Assembly (NCBI GenBank): GCA_034006965.1
Contig: JAVERU010000004.1
Span: 1 to 53,797, forward strand
Reading direction: 5' to 3'
Length of the DNA: 53,797 bases
Origin: Perlabentimonas sp034006965
GTDB lineage: Bacteria; Bacteroidota; Bacteroidia; Bacteroidales; Tenuifilaceae
A model generated the notes under the pieces. It did not search any database. It had not been told where the DNA came from and was given only the letters and a program-made list of their open reading frames with translations. Shown here in pieces: positions 34,235-41,949 of this stretch. The translations under genes and the position numbers were made by a program. Positions within the stretch are counted from its first letter, which is position 1; the number at the start of each line of letters is the position of its first letter.

Positions 34235-36172
34235 ATGATTAAGATAACTTTTCCCGATGGTAATGTTCGTGAGTTTGCCAAGGGCGTTACTGGGCTTGAG
34301 ATAGCCAAGAATATTTCCGACCGCCTGACCAAGGAGGTACTTTCTATAACCGTTAATGGTGAGGTTTGGGACCTTACGCGGTCTATCAATACAGATGCAT
34401 CCATAAGGCTTCATAAGTGGGACGAGGAGGAGGCCAAGCACGCCTACTGGCATTCATCGGCGCACCTTATGGCCGAGGCTGTTGAAATGCTGTACCCTGG
34501 GGTTAAGCTAGGTATTGGGCCAAGCATTGAGAATGGATTCTATTACGATATCGATTTTGGTGATTACACCATATCCGATAGCGATCTCCCCAGGATTGAG
34601 GCCAAGATGATGGAGATTGTACAGGCCAAGGAGGTGATTATCCGTAAAGAAGTTACCAAAGCCGAAGCTCTTGCCACCTACACCAAGAAAGGTGATCCCT
34701 ACAAGGTTGAACTTATTAGCGACCTGGAGGATGGAACAATTACATTCTACTCGCAGGGAAATTTCACCGACCTATGCCGTGGACCCCACCTACCGGATAC
34801 TAGCTACATCAAGTCTTTTAAACTACTTTCTATAGCTGGTGCATACTGGCGAGGAAACGAGAAGAATAAGCAGCTTACACGTATATATGGTATTTCGTTT
34901 CCCAAGAAGACGTTACTCGATGAGTACTTGGCCATGCTTGAGGAGGCAAAAAAACGTGATCATCGAAAAATCGGTAAGGAGTTAGAACTATTCACCTTTT
35001 CTCAAAAGGTTGGACAAGGTTTGCCCTTATGGCTACCCAAGGGCGCACAGCTTCGCGAGCGCCTCGAGAATTTTTTGAAGCGAGTTCAGAAGAATTACGG
35101 CTACGAGCAGGTTATCACTCCCCATATTGGACAAAAGGAGCTATACGTTACATCTGGTCATTATGCCAAGTACGGAAAGGATTCATTTCAGCCAATTCAT
35201 ACTCCTGCCGAGGGTGAAGAGTTTCTTCTCAAGCCCATGAACTGTCCCCATCATTGCGAAATTTACAAGCATAAACCCCGTTCGTACAAAGACTTACCTG
35301 TGCGCATGGCCGAGTTTGGAACGGTTTATCGCTACGAGCAGAGTGGCGAACTTCATGGATTAACTAGGGTTCGTGGTTTTACTCAGGACGATGCCCATAT
35401 ATTTTGCCGTCCCGATCAGCTCAAGGATGAATTTGTTAAGGTTATCGATATCGTTCTATACATATTTAAAACTTTAGATTTTAAGGAGTTCACAGCACAG
35501 ATCTCGTTGCGCGATCCTAACGATAAGGATAAATATATTGGTAGCGACGATAATTGGGATAAAGCAGAGCAAGCCATCATGGAGGCAGTTAAAGAGAAGG
35601 GGTTAGAAACAACCACCGAACTCGGAGAAGCTGCGTTCTATGGGCCAAAGCTCGACTTTATGGTAAAGGATGCCATTGGACGTAAGTGGCAGCTAGGCAC
35701 CATTCAGGTCGATTACAACCTGCCCGAACGATTTGAACTTGAGTATATTGGAGCCGACGATAAGCGTCACCGCCCCATCATGATTCATCGCGCGCCCTTT
35801 GGCTCAATGGAACGATTTGTGGCCGTACTAATTGAGCATTCCGGAGGGCGTTTCCCCCTATGGTTAGCCCCCGACCAGGCAGTTGTCCTTCCTATCAGCG
35901 AAAAGTTCAACGATTACGCAAAAAAAGTTGTTGATTTCTTAAATAATTGCGATATTCGCACCCTGATTGACGACCGCAACGAGAAGATTGGTAAGAAGAT
36001 CAGGGATAACGAGTTAAAACGAATTCCATACCTACTGATAGTTGGCGAGAAGGAAGCAGTTGACGAAAAAATTTCTGTTAGGGTTCAAGGTGAGGGTGAT
36101 AAGGGGCAGATGAACCTTGACGAATTTGTTGCTCATATTGAGGCTGAAGTGAAAAAACAGATTGAAGCATAA
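34235..36172 (+). CDS. thrS: Threonine--tRNA ligase
   Basis: Class II aminoacyl-tRNA synthetase that charges tRNA-Thr. The 645-residue protein has the TGS domain (1-62), the editing domain with HSSAHLMAEAV and its HxxxH zinc-type motif, then the catalytic core with the zinc-binding MNCPHHCEIY, motif 2 RMAEFGTVYRYEQSGELHGL and TRVRGFTQDDAHIFC, motif 3 GSMERFVAVLIEHSGG, and the anticodon-binding domain. First gene of thrS-infC-rpmI-rplT, 40 bases before infC. Confidence 0.98.
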   Translation: MIKITFPDGNVREFAKGVTGLEIAKNISDRLTKEVLSITVNGEVWDLTRSINTDASIRLHKWDEEEAKHAYWHSSAHLMAEAVEMLYPGVKLGIGPSIENGFYYDIDFGDYTISDSDLPRIEAKMMEIVQAKEVIIRKEVTKAEALATYTKKGDPYKVELISDLEDGTITFYSQGNFTDLCRGPHLPDTSYIKSFKLLSIAGAYWRGNEKNKQLTRIYGISFPKKTLLDEYLAMLEEAKKRDHRKIGKELELFTFSQKVGQGLPLWLPKGAQLRERLENFLKRVQKNYGYEQVITPHIGQKELYVTSGHYAKYGKDSFQPIHTPAEGEEFLLKPMNCPHHCEIYKHKPRSYKDLPVRMAEFGTVYRYEQSGELHGLTRVRGFTQDDAHIFCRPDQLKDEFVKVIDIVLYIFKTLDFKEFTAQISLRDPNDKDKYIGSDDNWDKAEQAIMEAVKEKGLETTTELGEAAFYGPKLDFMVKDAIGRKWQLGTIQVDYNLPERFELEYIGADDKRHRPIMIHRAPFGSMERFVAVLIEHSGGRFPLWLAPDQAVVLPISEKFNDYAKKVVDFLNNCDIRTLIDDRNEKIGKKIRDNELKRIPYLLIVGEKEAVDEKISVRVQGEGDKGQMNLDEFVAHIEAEVKKQIEA

Positions 36173-36212
36173 ATTATAAGTTAGTATTAACTAATCAAAG
36201 GAGGGTTTTAGT

Positions 36213-36770
36213 ATAGCAGCACCAAGAATCAGAAAAGGTAGAGAGCAGGATAGCAAATACCTTAAAAATGAACAGATTCGCGCTAGGGTAGTTCGCGTAG
36301 TTGGCGATAATGTTGACAATGACGGAGTAATGTCCATTGAGGAGGCTAGAAAGATAGCTAATGATATGGAGTTAGATTTGGTCCTTATATCAGATAAAGC
36401 CGATCCCCCTGTATGTCGAGTTATCGATTTCCAAAAGTTCCTTTATCAGCAGAAGAAGAAACAGAAGGAGATTAAAGCTAACGCCCAGAAAGTGGTGGTG
36501 AAGGAAATTAGGTTCGGGCCAAACACCGATGAGCATGATTATGGTTTTAAGCTAAAGCATGCCGAGAACTTCCTTAAAGATGGAGCCAAGGTGAAAGCCT
36601 TCGTATTTTTCAAGGGCCGTACCATTTTATTTAAAGAGAAGGGCGAAATTTTACTGCTAAGATTCGCTCAGGATCTTGAGGAGGTTGGTAAAGTTGAGCA
36701 ACTTCCAAAGCTTGAGGGAAAACGGATGATTATGTTTATCTCTCCCAAGGTTGTTAAAAAGAAGAATTAA
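36213..36770 (+). CDS. infC: Translation initiation factor IF-3, starting at AUA
   Basis: IF-3 binds the 30S subunit and proofreads the start codon and initiator tRNA. The conserved N-terminus (PRIRKGREQDSKYLKNEQIRARVVRVVGD) is in frame upstream of the first ATG at 36330, so that ATG would remove most of the N-domain. The only sensible start is ATA at 36213 (GTAT-ATA not ATG), 8 bases after a strong AAAGGAGG Shine-Dalgarno (36197-36205). The 185-residue product then has the usual length. Rare initiators at infC are the known basis of IF-3 self-control in enteric bacteria. C-terminal blocks KEIRFGPNTDEHDYGFKLKH and MIMFISPK are conserved. Confidence 0.93.
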   Translation: MAAPRIRKGREQDSKYLKNEQIRARVVRVVGDNVDNDGVMSIEEARKIANDMELDLVLISDKADPPVCRVIDFQKFLYQQKKKQKEIKANAQKVVVKEIRFGPNTDEHDYGFKLKHAENFLKDGAKVKAFVFFKGRTILFKEKGEILLLRFAQDLEEVGKVEQLPKLEGKRMIMFISPKVVKKKN

Positions 36771-36797
36771 TTTTTAACCAAATATAAACAAAGGAGA

Positions 36798-36995
36798 ATG
36801 CCTAAAGTAAAAACAAACTCCGGTGCAAAGAAACGTTTCGTTTTAACCGGAACTGGGAAGATTAAGCGCAAGCACGCTTACAAGAGCCATATCCTTACTA
36901 AAAAAACCACTAAGCAAAAGCGTAACCTAACGCAATCAGGTTTAGTTAGCAAGGCTGACACTAATAACATTAAGCAGTTACTGGCGCTTAAGTAG
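36798..36995 (+). CDS. rpmI: 50S ribosomal protein bL35
   Basis: A 65-residue basic protein with the family pattern MPKVKTNSGAKKRFVLTGTG and HILTKKTTKQKRNL. It follows infC by 27 bases; an AAAGGAG sequence is immediately before the ATG, a very short spacing for a Shine-Dalgarno. Confidence 0.97.
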   Translation: MPKVKTNSGAKKRFVLTGTGKIKRKHAYKSHILTKKTTKQKRNLTQSGLVSKADTNNIKQLLALK

Positions 36996-37099
36996 TGAGC
37001 AATCGCTTATCGTAGAAGTTATTTTTTATTAACAGAATGCCTTAGCCGAAAAGATTTCGTATCGACGAAACGCTAATCATTCGAAAACAGATTTAAACT

Positions 37100-37444
37100 A
37101 TGCCACGTTCAGTCAATGCAGTAGCATCAAGGGCTAGAAGGAAAAAGATTTTAAAGCAAACTAAAGGTAATTTCCTCGCCCGTCGTAACGTTTACACCGT
37201 TGCAAAAAACACCCTGGAGAAAGGGTTGCAGTACGCTTATCGCGACCGCAAAAAGAAAAAAGGAGAATTCAGAGCGCTTTGGATTCAGCGTATCAACGCC
37301 GCCGCTCGTACTCACGGAATGTCATACTCTGAGTTTATGGGTAAAGTAAACGAGAAGGGAATTGCTCTTAACCGTAAGGTGCTAGCCGATATGGCTATGA
37401 ATCATCCAGAAGCCTTCAAAGCTGTTGTTGATTCGCTTAGGTAG
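37100..37444 (+). CDS. rplT: 50S ribosomal protein bL20
   Basis: A 114-residue 23S rRNA-binding protein needed for early 50S assembly, with the typical N-terminus MPRSVNAVASRARRKKILKQ and C-terminal domain YSEFMGKVNEKGIALNRKVLADMA. It is last in the operon, 104 bases after rpmI, a gap long enough for a control structure; in enteric bacteria L20 represses its own operon, but I cannot show a binding site here. A terminator follows. Confidence 0.98.
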   Translation: MPRSVNAVASRARRKKILKQTKGNFLARRNVYTVAKNTLEKGLQYAYRDRKKKKGEFRALWIQRINAAARTHGMSYSEFMGKVNEKGIALNRKVLADMAMNHPEAFKAVVDSLR

Positions 37445-37466
37445 TCCATATTTTTGAACATATATA

Positions 37467-37498
37467 GGGAGGAGGCTTCGCAGCAACCTCCCTTTTTT
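37467..37498 (+). terminator. thrS-infC-rpmI-rplT operon terminator
   Basis: Stem GGGAGG with CCTCCC followed by six T, 22 bases after the rplT stop. Confidence 0.9.
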
Positions 37499-37853
37499 AT
37501 ACTTAGCACTTACATTCGATTTTTAGCATCACTTGAAACCTTTTGTTGGTATATCTAATTAACTAACTGGTGACCATAAAAAAGTTTAAACTTCTAATCA
37601 TATTGCTCCACATTAGCCACAGAATGCTTTTGTTGCTCGCAATGCTCGTGAGATCGCTGCGCTAAGTTCAGTGAACTCCTCGGCCCCAAATACAACATAA
37701 GTACACGTCATTAAGAGGCGCCTCCATATATGAAAATGACTTGGTCACGCAGGAAGCGAAGAACCGAGCTTGCGAGCTCACCAAAAGTAATCTTTAAAAA
37801 TTAGTCAATCAGTATGATAATTTTTATAACTTTACATAACCTATAAATTTAGT
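37499..37853. other. Gene-free spacer, possibly a worn intergenic repeat
   Basis: No gene. Phrases such as CTCGCAATGCTCGTGAGATCG, CGTCATT at 37707-37713 and GAGCTTGCGAGCTC at 37765-37778 resemble worn pieces of the CGTCATTGCGAG inverted-repeat element seen intact at 48843-49005. Assignment is tentative. Confidence 0.3.
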
Positions 37854-38237
37854 ATGAATTCTTTAACTCCCATAAGATTAAACGAAACGCAGTTCACCCC
37901 AGAGGTTAACCTCGATGTGGATAGGAGCCGATTTGAGTTTTATGGGAAGTCACTCCCCGAGGATTGCAACGAATTTTTCGAGCCAATAATTGATTGGTTT
38001 CGCAGCTACGTGCAGATACCAAATCGTGAAACTGTTTTGGTGTTCAAGCTCGACTACTTTAATACCTCTACATCAAAAAAATTTTTAGAGATTTTAAATC
38101 TACTAAAAGAGATTCATCGCCAAAAAAAGTCTGTTATAGTACACTGGTACTACAGAACAGGTGATGAAGATATGTATGAAACTGGCGAAACTTTCTCCGA
38201 GCTTGTTTCCATTCCATTTAAGATTATGCCATTCTAA
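37854..38237 (+). CDS. Second SiaC-family regulatory phosphoprotein (DUF1987)
   Basis: A 127-residue relative of the protein at 2664-3047: the YGKSLPEDCNEFFEPI block at 30-45 and the phosphosite turn N70-T-S-T-S74, which here keeps the Thr typical of the family, while the first copy has Ser. The first 20 residues differ fully. It stands alone, with no kinase, phosphatase or cyclase next to it; partner unknown. It could be controlled by the SiaB-like kinase at the window start or by another (inference). Confidence 0.78.
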   Translation: MNSLTPIRLNETQFTPEVNLDVDRSRFEFYGKSLPEDCNEFFEPIIDWFRSYVQIPNRETVLVFKLDYFNTSTSKKFLEILNLLKEIHRQKKSVIVHWYYRTGDEDMYETGETFSELVSIPFKIMPF

Positions 38238-38397
38238 GTAATTCGGACGAACCTACCAACTGAATTTTTTTCACTGCTATTTAACAAATGTGCCAGAAAT
38301 TTTGTCAGGTCTGTTAAGGTGTGTTAACAATCAGGTTGTTAATGTTATACGGCACAACGTTTGATTGTTCTAACAGCAAACAATAACACTATATGAT

Positions 38398-39849
38398 ATG
38401 AAAACAAATAGAATTCTAGCGCCCGTGTTTTACTCAGTAATTGGTGGATTGGTGGTTTTTGCGTTCACCCATTTTATGGCGAAGGAGCAACCGCAAGCCC
38501 ACACTCCAACGTTCCCGAAGTACGATTCGGTGCCCTTTAGTCTAGCATCGTTTACTACTAGTACTGGAGAAATTACTGATTTTACATATGCCGCCGAACG
38601 TACCGTGCATGGAGTGGTTCACGTAAAGACAAAGGCCACACGTTCGCAACCCGACTATTCCTTTGGAAATCCCTTCTACGATTTTTTCTTTGGTCCCCGT
38701 CAGCGCGAACCCCAACAGATATCTGGTTCTGGGTCGGGTGTTATTATCAGCAAGGATGGTTACATAGTAACTAATAACCATGTGATTGATAGGGCTGATA
38801 ATATAGAGGTGGTGCTAAACGATAGGCGAACTTTTGATGCTAAGGTGGTTGGTCGCGATCCCAGTACCGATTTGGCCGTTATTAAAATTGAGGCGGAGAA
38901 TCTTCCGTTCATTCCTTTTGGGAACTCCGAAATGCTAAAGGTGGGAGAGTGGGTTCTTGCCATTGGCAATCCTTTCAACCTGAACTCAACCGTAACGGCT
39001 GGCATCGTTAGCGCTAAAGCTCGAAACATTAACATCCTTTCATCCCAGTACGCCATCGAGTCGTTTATTCAAACCGATGCGGCTGTAAACCCCGGGAATA
39101 GTGGTGGTGCGCTTGTTAACCTAAAGGGCGAGCTGGTTGGGATTAATACGGCCATTGCGTCGCAAACGGGCAACTTTACAGGGTACTCATTTGCCGTTCC
39201 AAGCTCTATTGCCCAAAAAGTGGCCATGGATATCATCGAGTTTGGGGAGGTGCAAAGGGCAATACTAGGTGTTTCAATAAGCAATCTTACCCCGGACCTT
39301 GCCGAAAAGTATAAGATAAATGAGCTGAACGGTGTTCTTGTGATGGGTGTTACTGAGGGAGGTGCTGCCGAGGAGATAGGGCTTAAAGAAGGTGATGTAA
39401 TACTGGAGGTAAACGGTGTGCCTGTGAACTCTCCGAATCAGCTTCAAGAGCAGATTAGCAAGTATCGCCCTAAGGATAAGGTAGAAATCTTGGTAAATAG
39501 GAACAATAAAAAGAAACAATATGAGGTGGTGTTGCGTAATATGAGAGGTGGATTCGATGTTGTTAGGCCCAATGAGATAGTAGATATACTTGGCGCCGAG
39601 TTGAAAGAGGTGGATGCAAACCTACAACGAAGACTAGGGATTAGGAGTGGGCTTCAAGTGGTTAAGCTAAAAGATGGAAAGCTAAAGGAGCAAGGTGTTA
39701 AGGAAGGGTTTATTATAACAAGAGTAAATAGAACCAATGTATCCACAGCTGAGGAGCTCTATCAGATGCTATCCACACTATCGGGCGGTGTTCTTGTAGA
39801 GGGTGTGTACCCCAATGGTTTGGTCGCTTATTATGCCATTGGTTTGTAA
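38398..39849 (+). CDS. DegQ/HtrA-type periplasmic serine protease (Do family)
   Basis: Envelope quality-control protease-chaperone of 483 residues. An N-terminal hydrophobic segment (about 9-27) exports or anchors it. The trypsin-like domain has catalytic His128 (VTNNHVIDRA), Asp158 (PSTDLAVIKI) and Ser235 (NPGNSGGALV); two PDZ domains follow (about 283-370 and 385-480; GDVILEVNGVPV in the first). The gene is separated from rpoD by a terminator-like palindrome. Envelope stress control is likely from the family, but no site can be shown. Confidence 0.94.
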   Translation: MKTNRILAPVFYSVIGGLVVFAFTHFMAKEQPQAHTPTFPKYDSVPFSLASFTTSTGEITDFTYAAERTVHGVVHVKTKATRSQPDYSFGNPFYDFFFGPRQREPQQISGSGSGVIISKDGYIVTNNHVIDRADNIEVVLNDRRTFDAKVVGRDPSTDLAVIKIEAENLPFIPFGNSEMLKVGEWVLAIGNPFNLNSTVTAGIVSAKARNINILSSQYAIESFIQTDAAVNPGNSGGALVNLKGELVGINTAIASQTGNFTGYSFAVPSSIAQKVAMDIIEFGEVQRAILGVSISNLTPDLAEKYKINELNGVLVMGVTEGGAAEEIGLKEGDVILEVNGVPVNSPNQLQEQISKYRPKDKVEILVNRNNKKKQYEVVLRNMRGGFDVVRPNEIVDILGAELKEVDANLQRRLGIRSGLQVVKLKDGKLKEQGVKEGFIITRVNRTNVSTAEELYQMLSTLSGGVLVEGVYPNGLVAYYAIGL

Positions 39850-39876
39850 AAAGGGCAATCTAATATAACGTGTTTT

Positions 39877-39913
39877 AAATATTGCGGTTAGATTTTATCT
39901 AACCGCAATATTT
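39877..39913 (+). terminator. Strong palindrome after the DegQ-like gene
   Basis: Arms of about 17 bases (left arm AAATATTGCGGTTAGAT) around a TTT loop, ending in ATATTT. It ends the protease transcript and lies 3 bases before the rpoD -7 element, so it also touches the rpoD promoter region. Confidence 0.75.
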
Positions 39914-39915
39914 GT

Positions 39916-39923
39916 TACCTTTG
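39916..39923 (+). promoter_or_regulatory. rpoD -7 promoter element
   Basis: TACCTTTG followed by C, matching TAnnTTTG, with an rpoD leader of about 130 bases. Its -33 position would fall inside the loop or arm of the preceding palindrome, with no clean TTTG. Confidence 0.5.
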
Positions 39924-40060
39924 CAGACTTTTTTGTTAGATTGAAACAAAGCTTCGTAAGATTAATTTTCTACTGGGGTCAACATTTGTTCGTTACCAGC
40001 GTTTTACACTTGACTTTATATGCAAATTGCCATAACTTTATGAAAATTTAAAGGTTTGAG

Positions 40061-40921
40061 ATGAGACAACTAAAGATCACAAAATCAATTACTAACAGGG
40101 AGAGTGCATCCCTTGATAAATATTTGCAAGAGATTGGTAAGGAAGAGCTAATCACTGTGGAAGAAGAGGTAGAACTGGCGCAACGAATTAAGAAAGGCGA
40201 TCAGGAGGCACTTGAAAAGCTAACTCGTGCAAACCTTCGTTTCGTGGTGTCAGTGGCAAAGCAGTATCAGAATCAAGGGTTAAGCCTTCCCGACCTTATT
40301 AATGAGGGTAACCTAGGGCTTATTAAAGCCGCTGAAAAATTCGATGAGACCCGTGGTTTTAAGTTTATTTCCTATGCGGTATGGTGGATTAGGCAATCTA
40401 TTCTTCAGGCCCTTGCTGAGCAATCGCGTATTGTTAGGCTACCCCTGAACCAGGTTGGCTCACTCAATAAGATCAACAAGGCGTTTTCAAAGTTTGAACA
40501 GCAATTCGAAAGAACCCCTTCGCCCGAAGAGCTAGCCGATTTGCTCGAACTCCCCAAGGAAAAGGTGGCTGATACCCTCAGGGTATCAGGTCGTCACGTA
40601 TCGGTTGATGCTCCTTTTGTCGACGGGGAAGAGAACAGCCTGTTGGATGTTCTGGTAAACAACGATTCGCCCAATGCCGATAAATCGCTGCTAAATGAGT
40701 CGCTTTGCAGAGAGATCGATAGGTCGTTGGCTACCCTAACCGAGCGCGAGCGCGATATCATTAAGCTGTTCTTTGGAATCAGCTGTCAAGAGATGACGCT
40801 CGAGGAGATTGGTGAGAGGTTTGGGTTAACCCGTGAAAGGGTACGACAGATAAAGGAGAAGGCCATCCGAAGGCTTCGTCATACTTCACGTAGCAAGCTG
40901 CTTAAAGCTTATCTAGGATAA
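40061..40921 (+). CDS. rpoD: Primary RNA polymerase sigma factor RpoD
   Basis: Housekeeping sigma factor in the short Bacteroidota form (286 residues), without the long region 1.1 of E. coli. Region 1.2 (SLDKYLQEIGKEELIT), region 2 (NLRFVVSVAKQYQNQGL, GNLGLIKAAEKFDETRGFKF, SYAVWWIRQSI), region 3 and region 4 with helix-turn-helix MTLEEIGERFGLTRERVRQI are intact. This factor recognises the TTTG/TAnnTTTG promoters seen across the window. Followed at once by a strong terminator. Confidence 0.97.
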   Translation: MRQLKITKSITNRESASLDKYLQEIGKEELITVEEEVELAQRIKKGDQEALEKLTRANLRFVVSVAKQYQNQGLSLPDLINEGNLGLIKAAEKFDETRGFKFISYAVWWIRQSILQALAEQSRIVRLPLNQVGSLNKINKAFSKFEQQFERTPSPEELADLLELPKEKVADTLRVSGRHVSVDAPFVDGEENSLLDVLVNNDSPNADKSLLNESLCREIDRSLATLTERERDIIKLFFGISCQEMTLEEIGERFGLTRERVRQIKEKAIRRLRHTSRSKLLKAYLG

Positions 40922-40924
40922 AAC

Positions 40925-40948
40925 AAAAAGCCCCACTGGGGCTTTTTT
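40925..40948 (+). terminator. rpoD terminator
   Basis: Stem AAAAAGCCCC-ACT-GGGGCTTTTT followed by T; 3 bases after the rpoD stop. Confidence 0.92.
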
Positions 40949-40970
40949 CAATTCAACACTTGTGGTTGCT

Positions 40971-41810
40971 CTATTGGCAATCCCTACACTCATCTAAATT
41001 TTTATTGTAAACAGCCATAGCGCGCTGGCTCATACCCATGCTGGAGAAACCACCATCATGATAGATGTTCTGCATGGTTATTTTACGGGTTAAGTCGCTG
41101 AAAAGGGTGATGCAGAAACCTGCACACTCCTGCGCATCAGCATTGCCAAGGGGCGACATGCGGTCGGTAAAGTCTAGCAGTCCCTCAAAGCCCATAATTC
41201 CACTCCCTGCTGTGGTTAGCGTGGGCGATTGTGAGATGGTATTGATTCGCACCTTGCGCTCACGGCCAAAGATGTAGCCAAAGCTACGAGCAATTGACTC
41301 AAGAAGCGCTTTGGCATCGGCCATATCGTTGTATCCATAAAGCGTGCGTTGTGCAGCAATGTACGAAAGGGCCAGAACTGATCCCCACTCATTAATGGCA
41401 TCTAGCTTCCATATAACCTGAAGCATTTTGTGGAATGATATTGCCGAGATATCGAGCGTTTTATGGAAGTTGTTGTAGTCTAGGTCGTCGTACGTTCTTC
41501 CTTTCCTAACGTTGGGTGACATGCCGATGGAATGGAGCACAAAGTCGATTTTTCCACCAAAATGCTCCATCGATTCCTGGAACAGGTTGTTAAGATCATC
41601 CACATTGGTCGCATCGGCAGCTATAAGCAGGGCGTTACACTTCTTGGCTAGTTCGTTTACCGAACCCATGCGCATAGCAACTGGGGTGTTGGTTAGCACC
41701 AGCTCAGCACCCTCGGCGTGAGCCTTCTCGGCAACATGCCAAGCAATGGAACTTTCGTTGAGCGCTCCAAAAATAATCCCTTTTTTTCCCTTTAGTAAGT
41801 TGTTAGCCAT
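40971..41810 (-). CDS. fabI: Enoyl-[acyl-carrier-protein] reductase (NADH) FabI
   Basis: Last reductive step of fatty acid elongation. From the ATG at 41808-41810 (MANNLLKGKKGIIFGALNESSIAW) the protein has 279 residues. The short-chain dehydrogenase-type nucleotide motif GxxxxxSIAW, LHSIGMSP and the active-site Tyr-x6-Lys (Y-N-D-M-A-D-A-K) are present, then a conserved substrate loop TISQSPTLTTAGSGI. The longer frame to 41861 is rejected because a TATCTTTG promoter element (41851-41858) lies within it. The C-terminal tail YNKNLDECRDCQ is longer than in E. coli. Confidence 0.95.
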   Translation of the reverse strand: MANNLLKGKKGIIFGALNESSIAWHVAEKAHAEGAELVLTNTPVAMRMGSVNELAKKCNALLIAADATNVDDLNNLFQESMEHFGGKIDFVLHSIGMSPNVRKGRTYDDLDYNNFHKTLDISAISFHKMLQVIWKLDAINEWGSVLALSYIAAQRTLYGYNDMADAKALLESIARSFGYIFGRERKVRINTISQSPTLTTAGSGIMGFEGLLDFTDRMSPLGNADAQECAGFCITLFSDLTRKITMQNIYHDGGFSSMGMSQRAMAVYNKNLDECRDCQ

Positions 41811-41850
41811 AAGAATATTTAGGTTGATTAATACCACACGTTTGTCGGTG

Positions 41851-41858
41851 CAAAGATA
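41851..41858 (-). promoter_or_regulatory. fabI -7 promoter element
   Basis: Minus strand TATCTTTG, next base upstream of a short leader; 41 bases before the fabI start. It decides against a start at 41861. Confidence 0.5.
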
Positions 41859-41949
41859 CAAAATTACTGTTCAGATGGAATTGTAAACAAACGTATAGCT
41901 GTGATGTTCGCTGCAGGCGAACATTATTCGATTAATGCTATCTGCTTGT

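Noticed and set aside
36330..36770. infC starting at the first ATG
   Set aside because: It would delete the conserved N-terminal domain that is in frame upstream from ATA 36213.
41811..41861. N-terminal extension of FabI
   Set aside because: No family support, and a TATCTTTG promoter element lies inside it.
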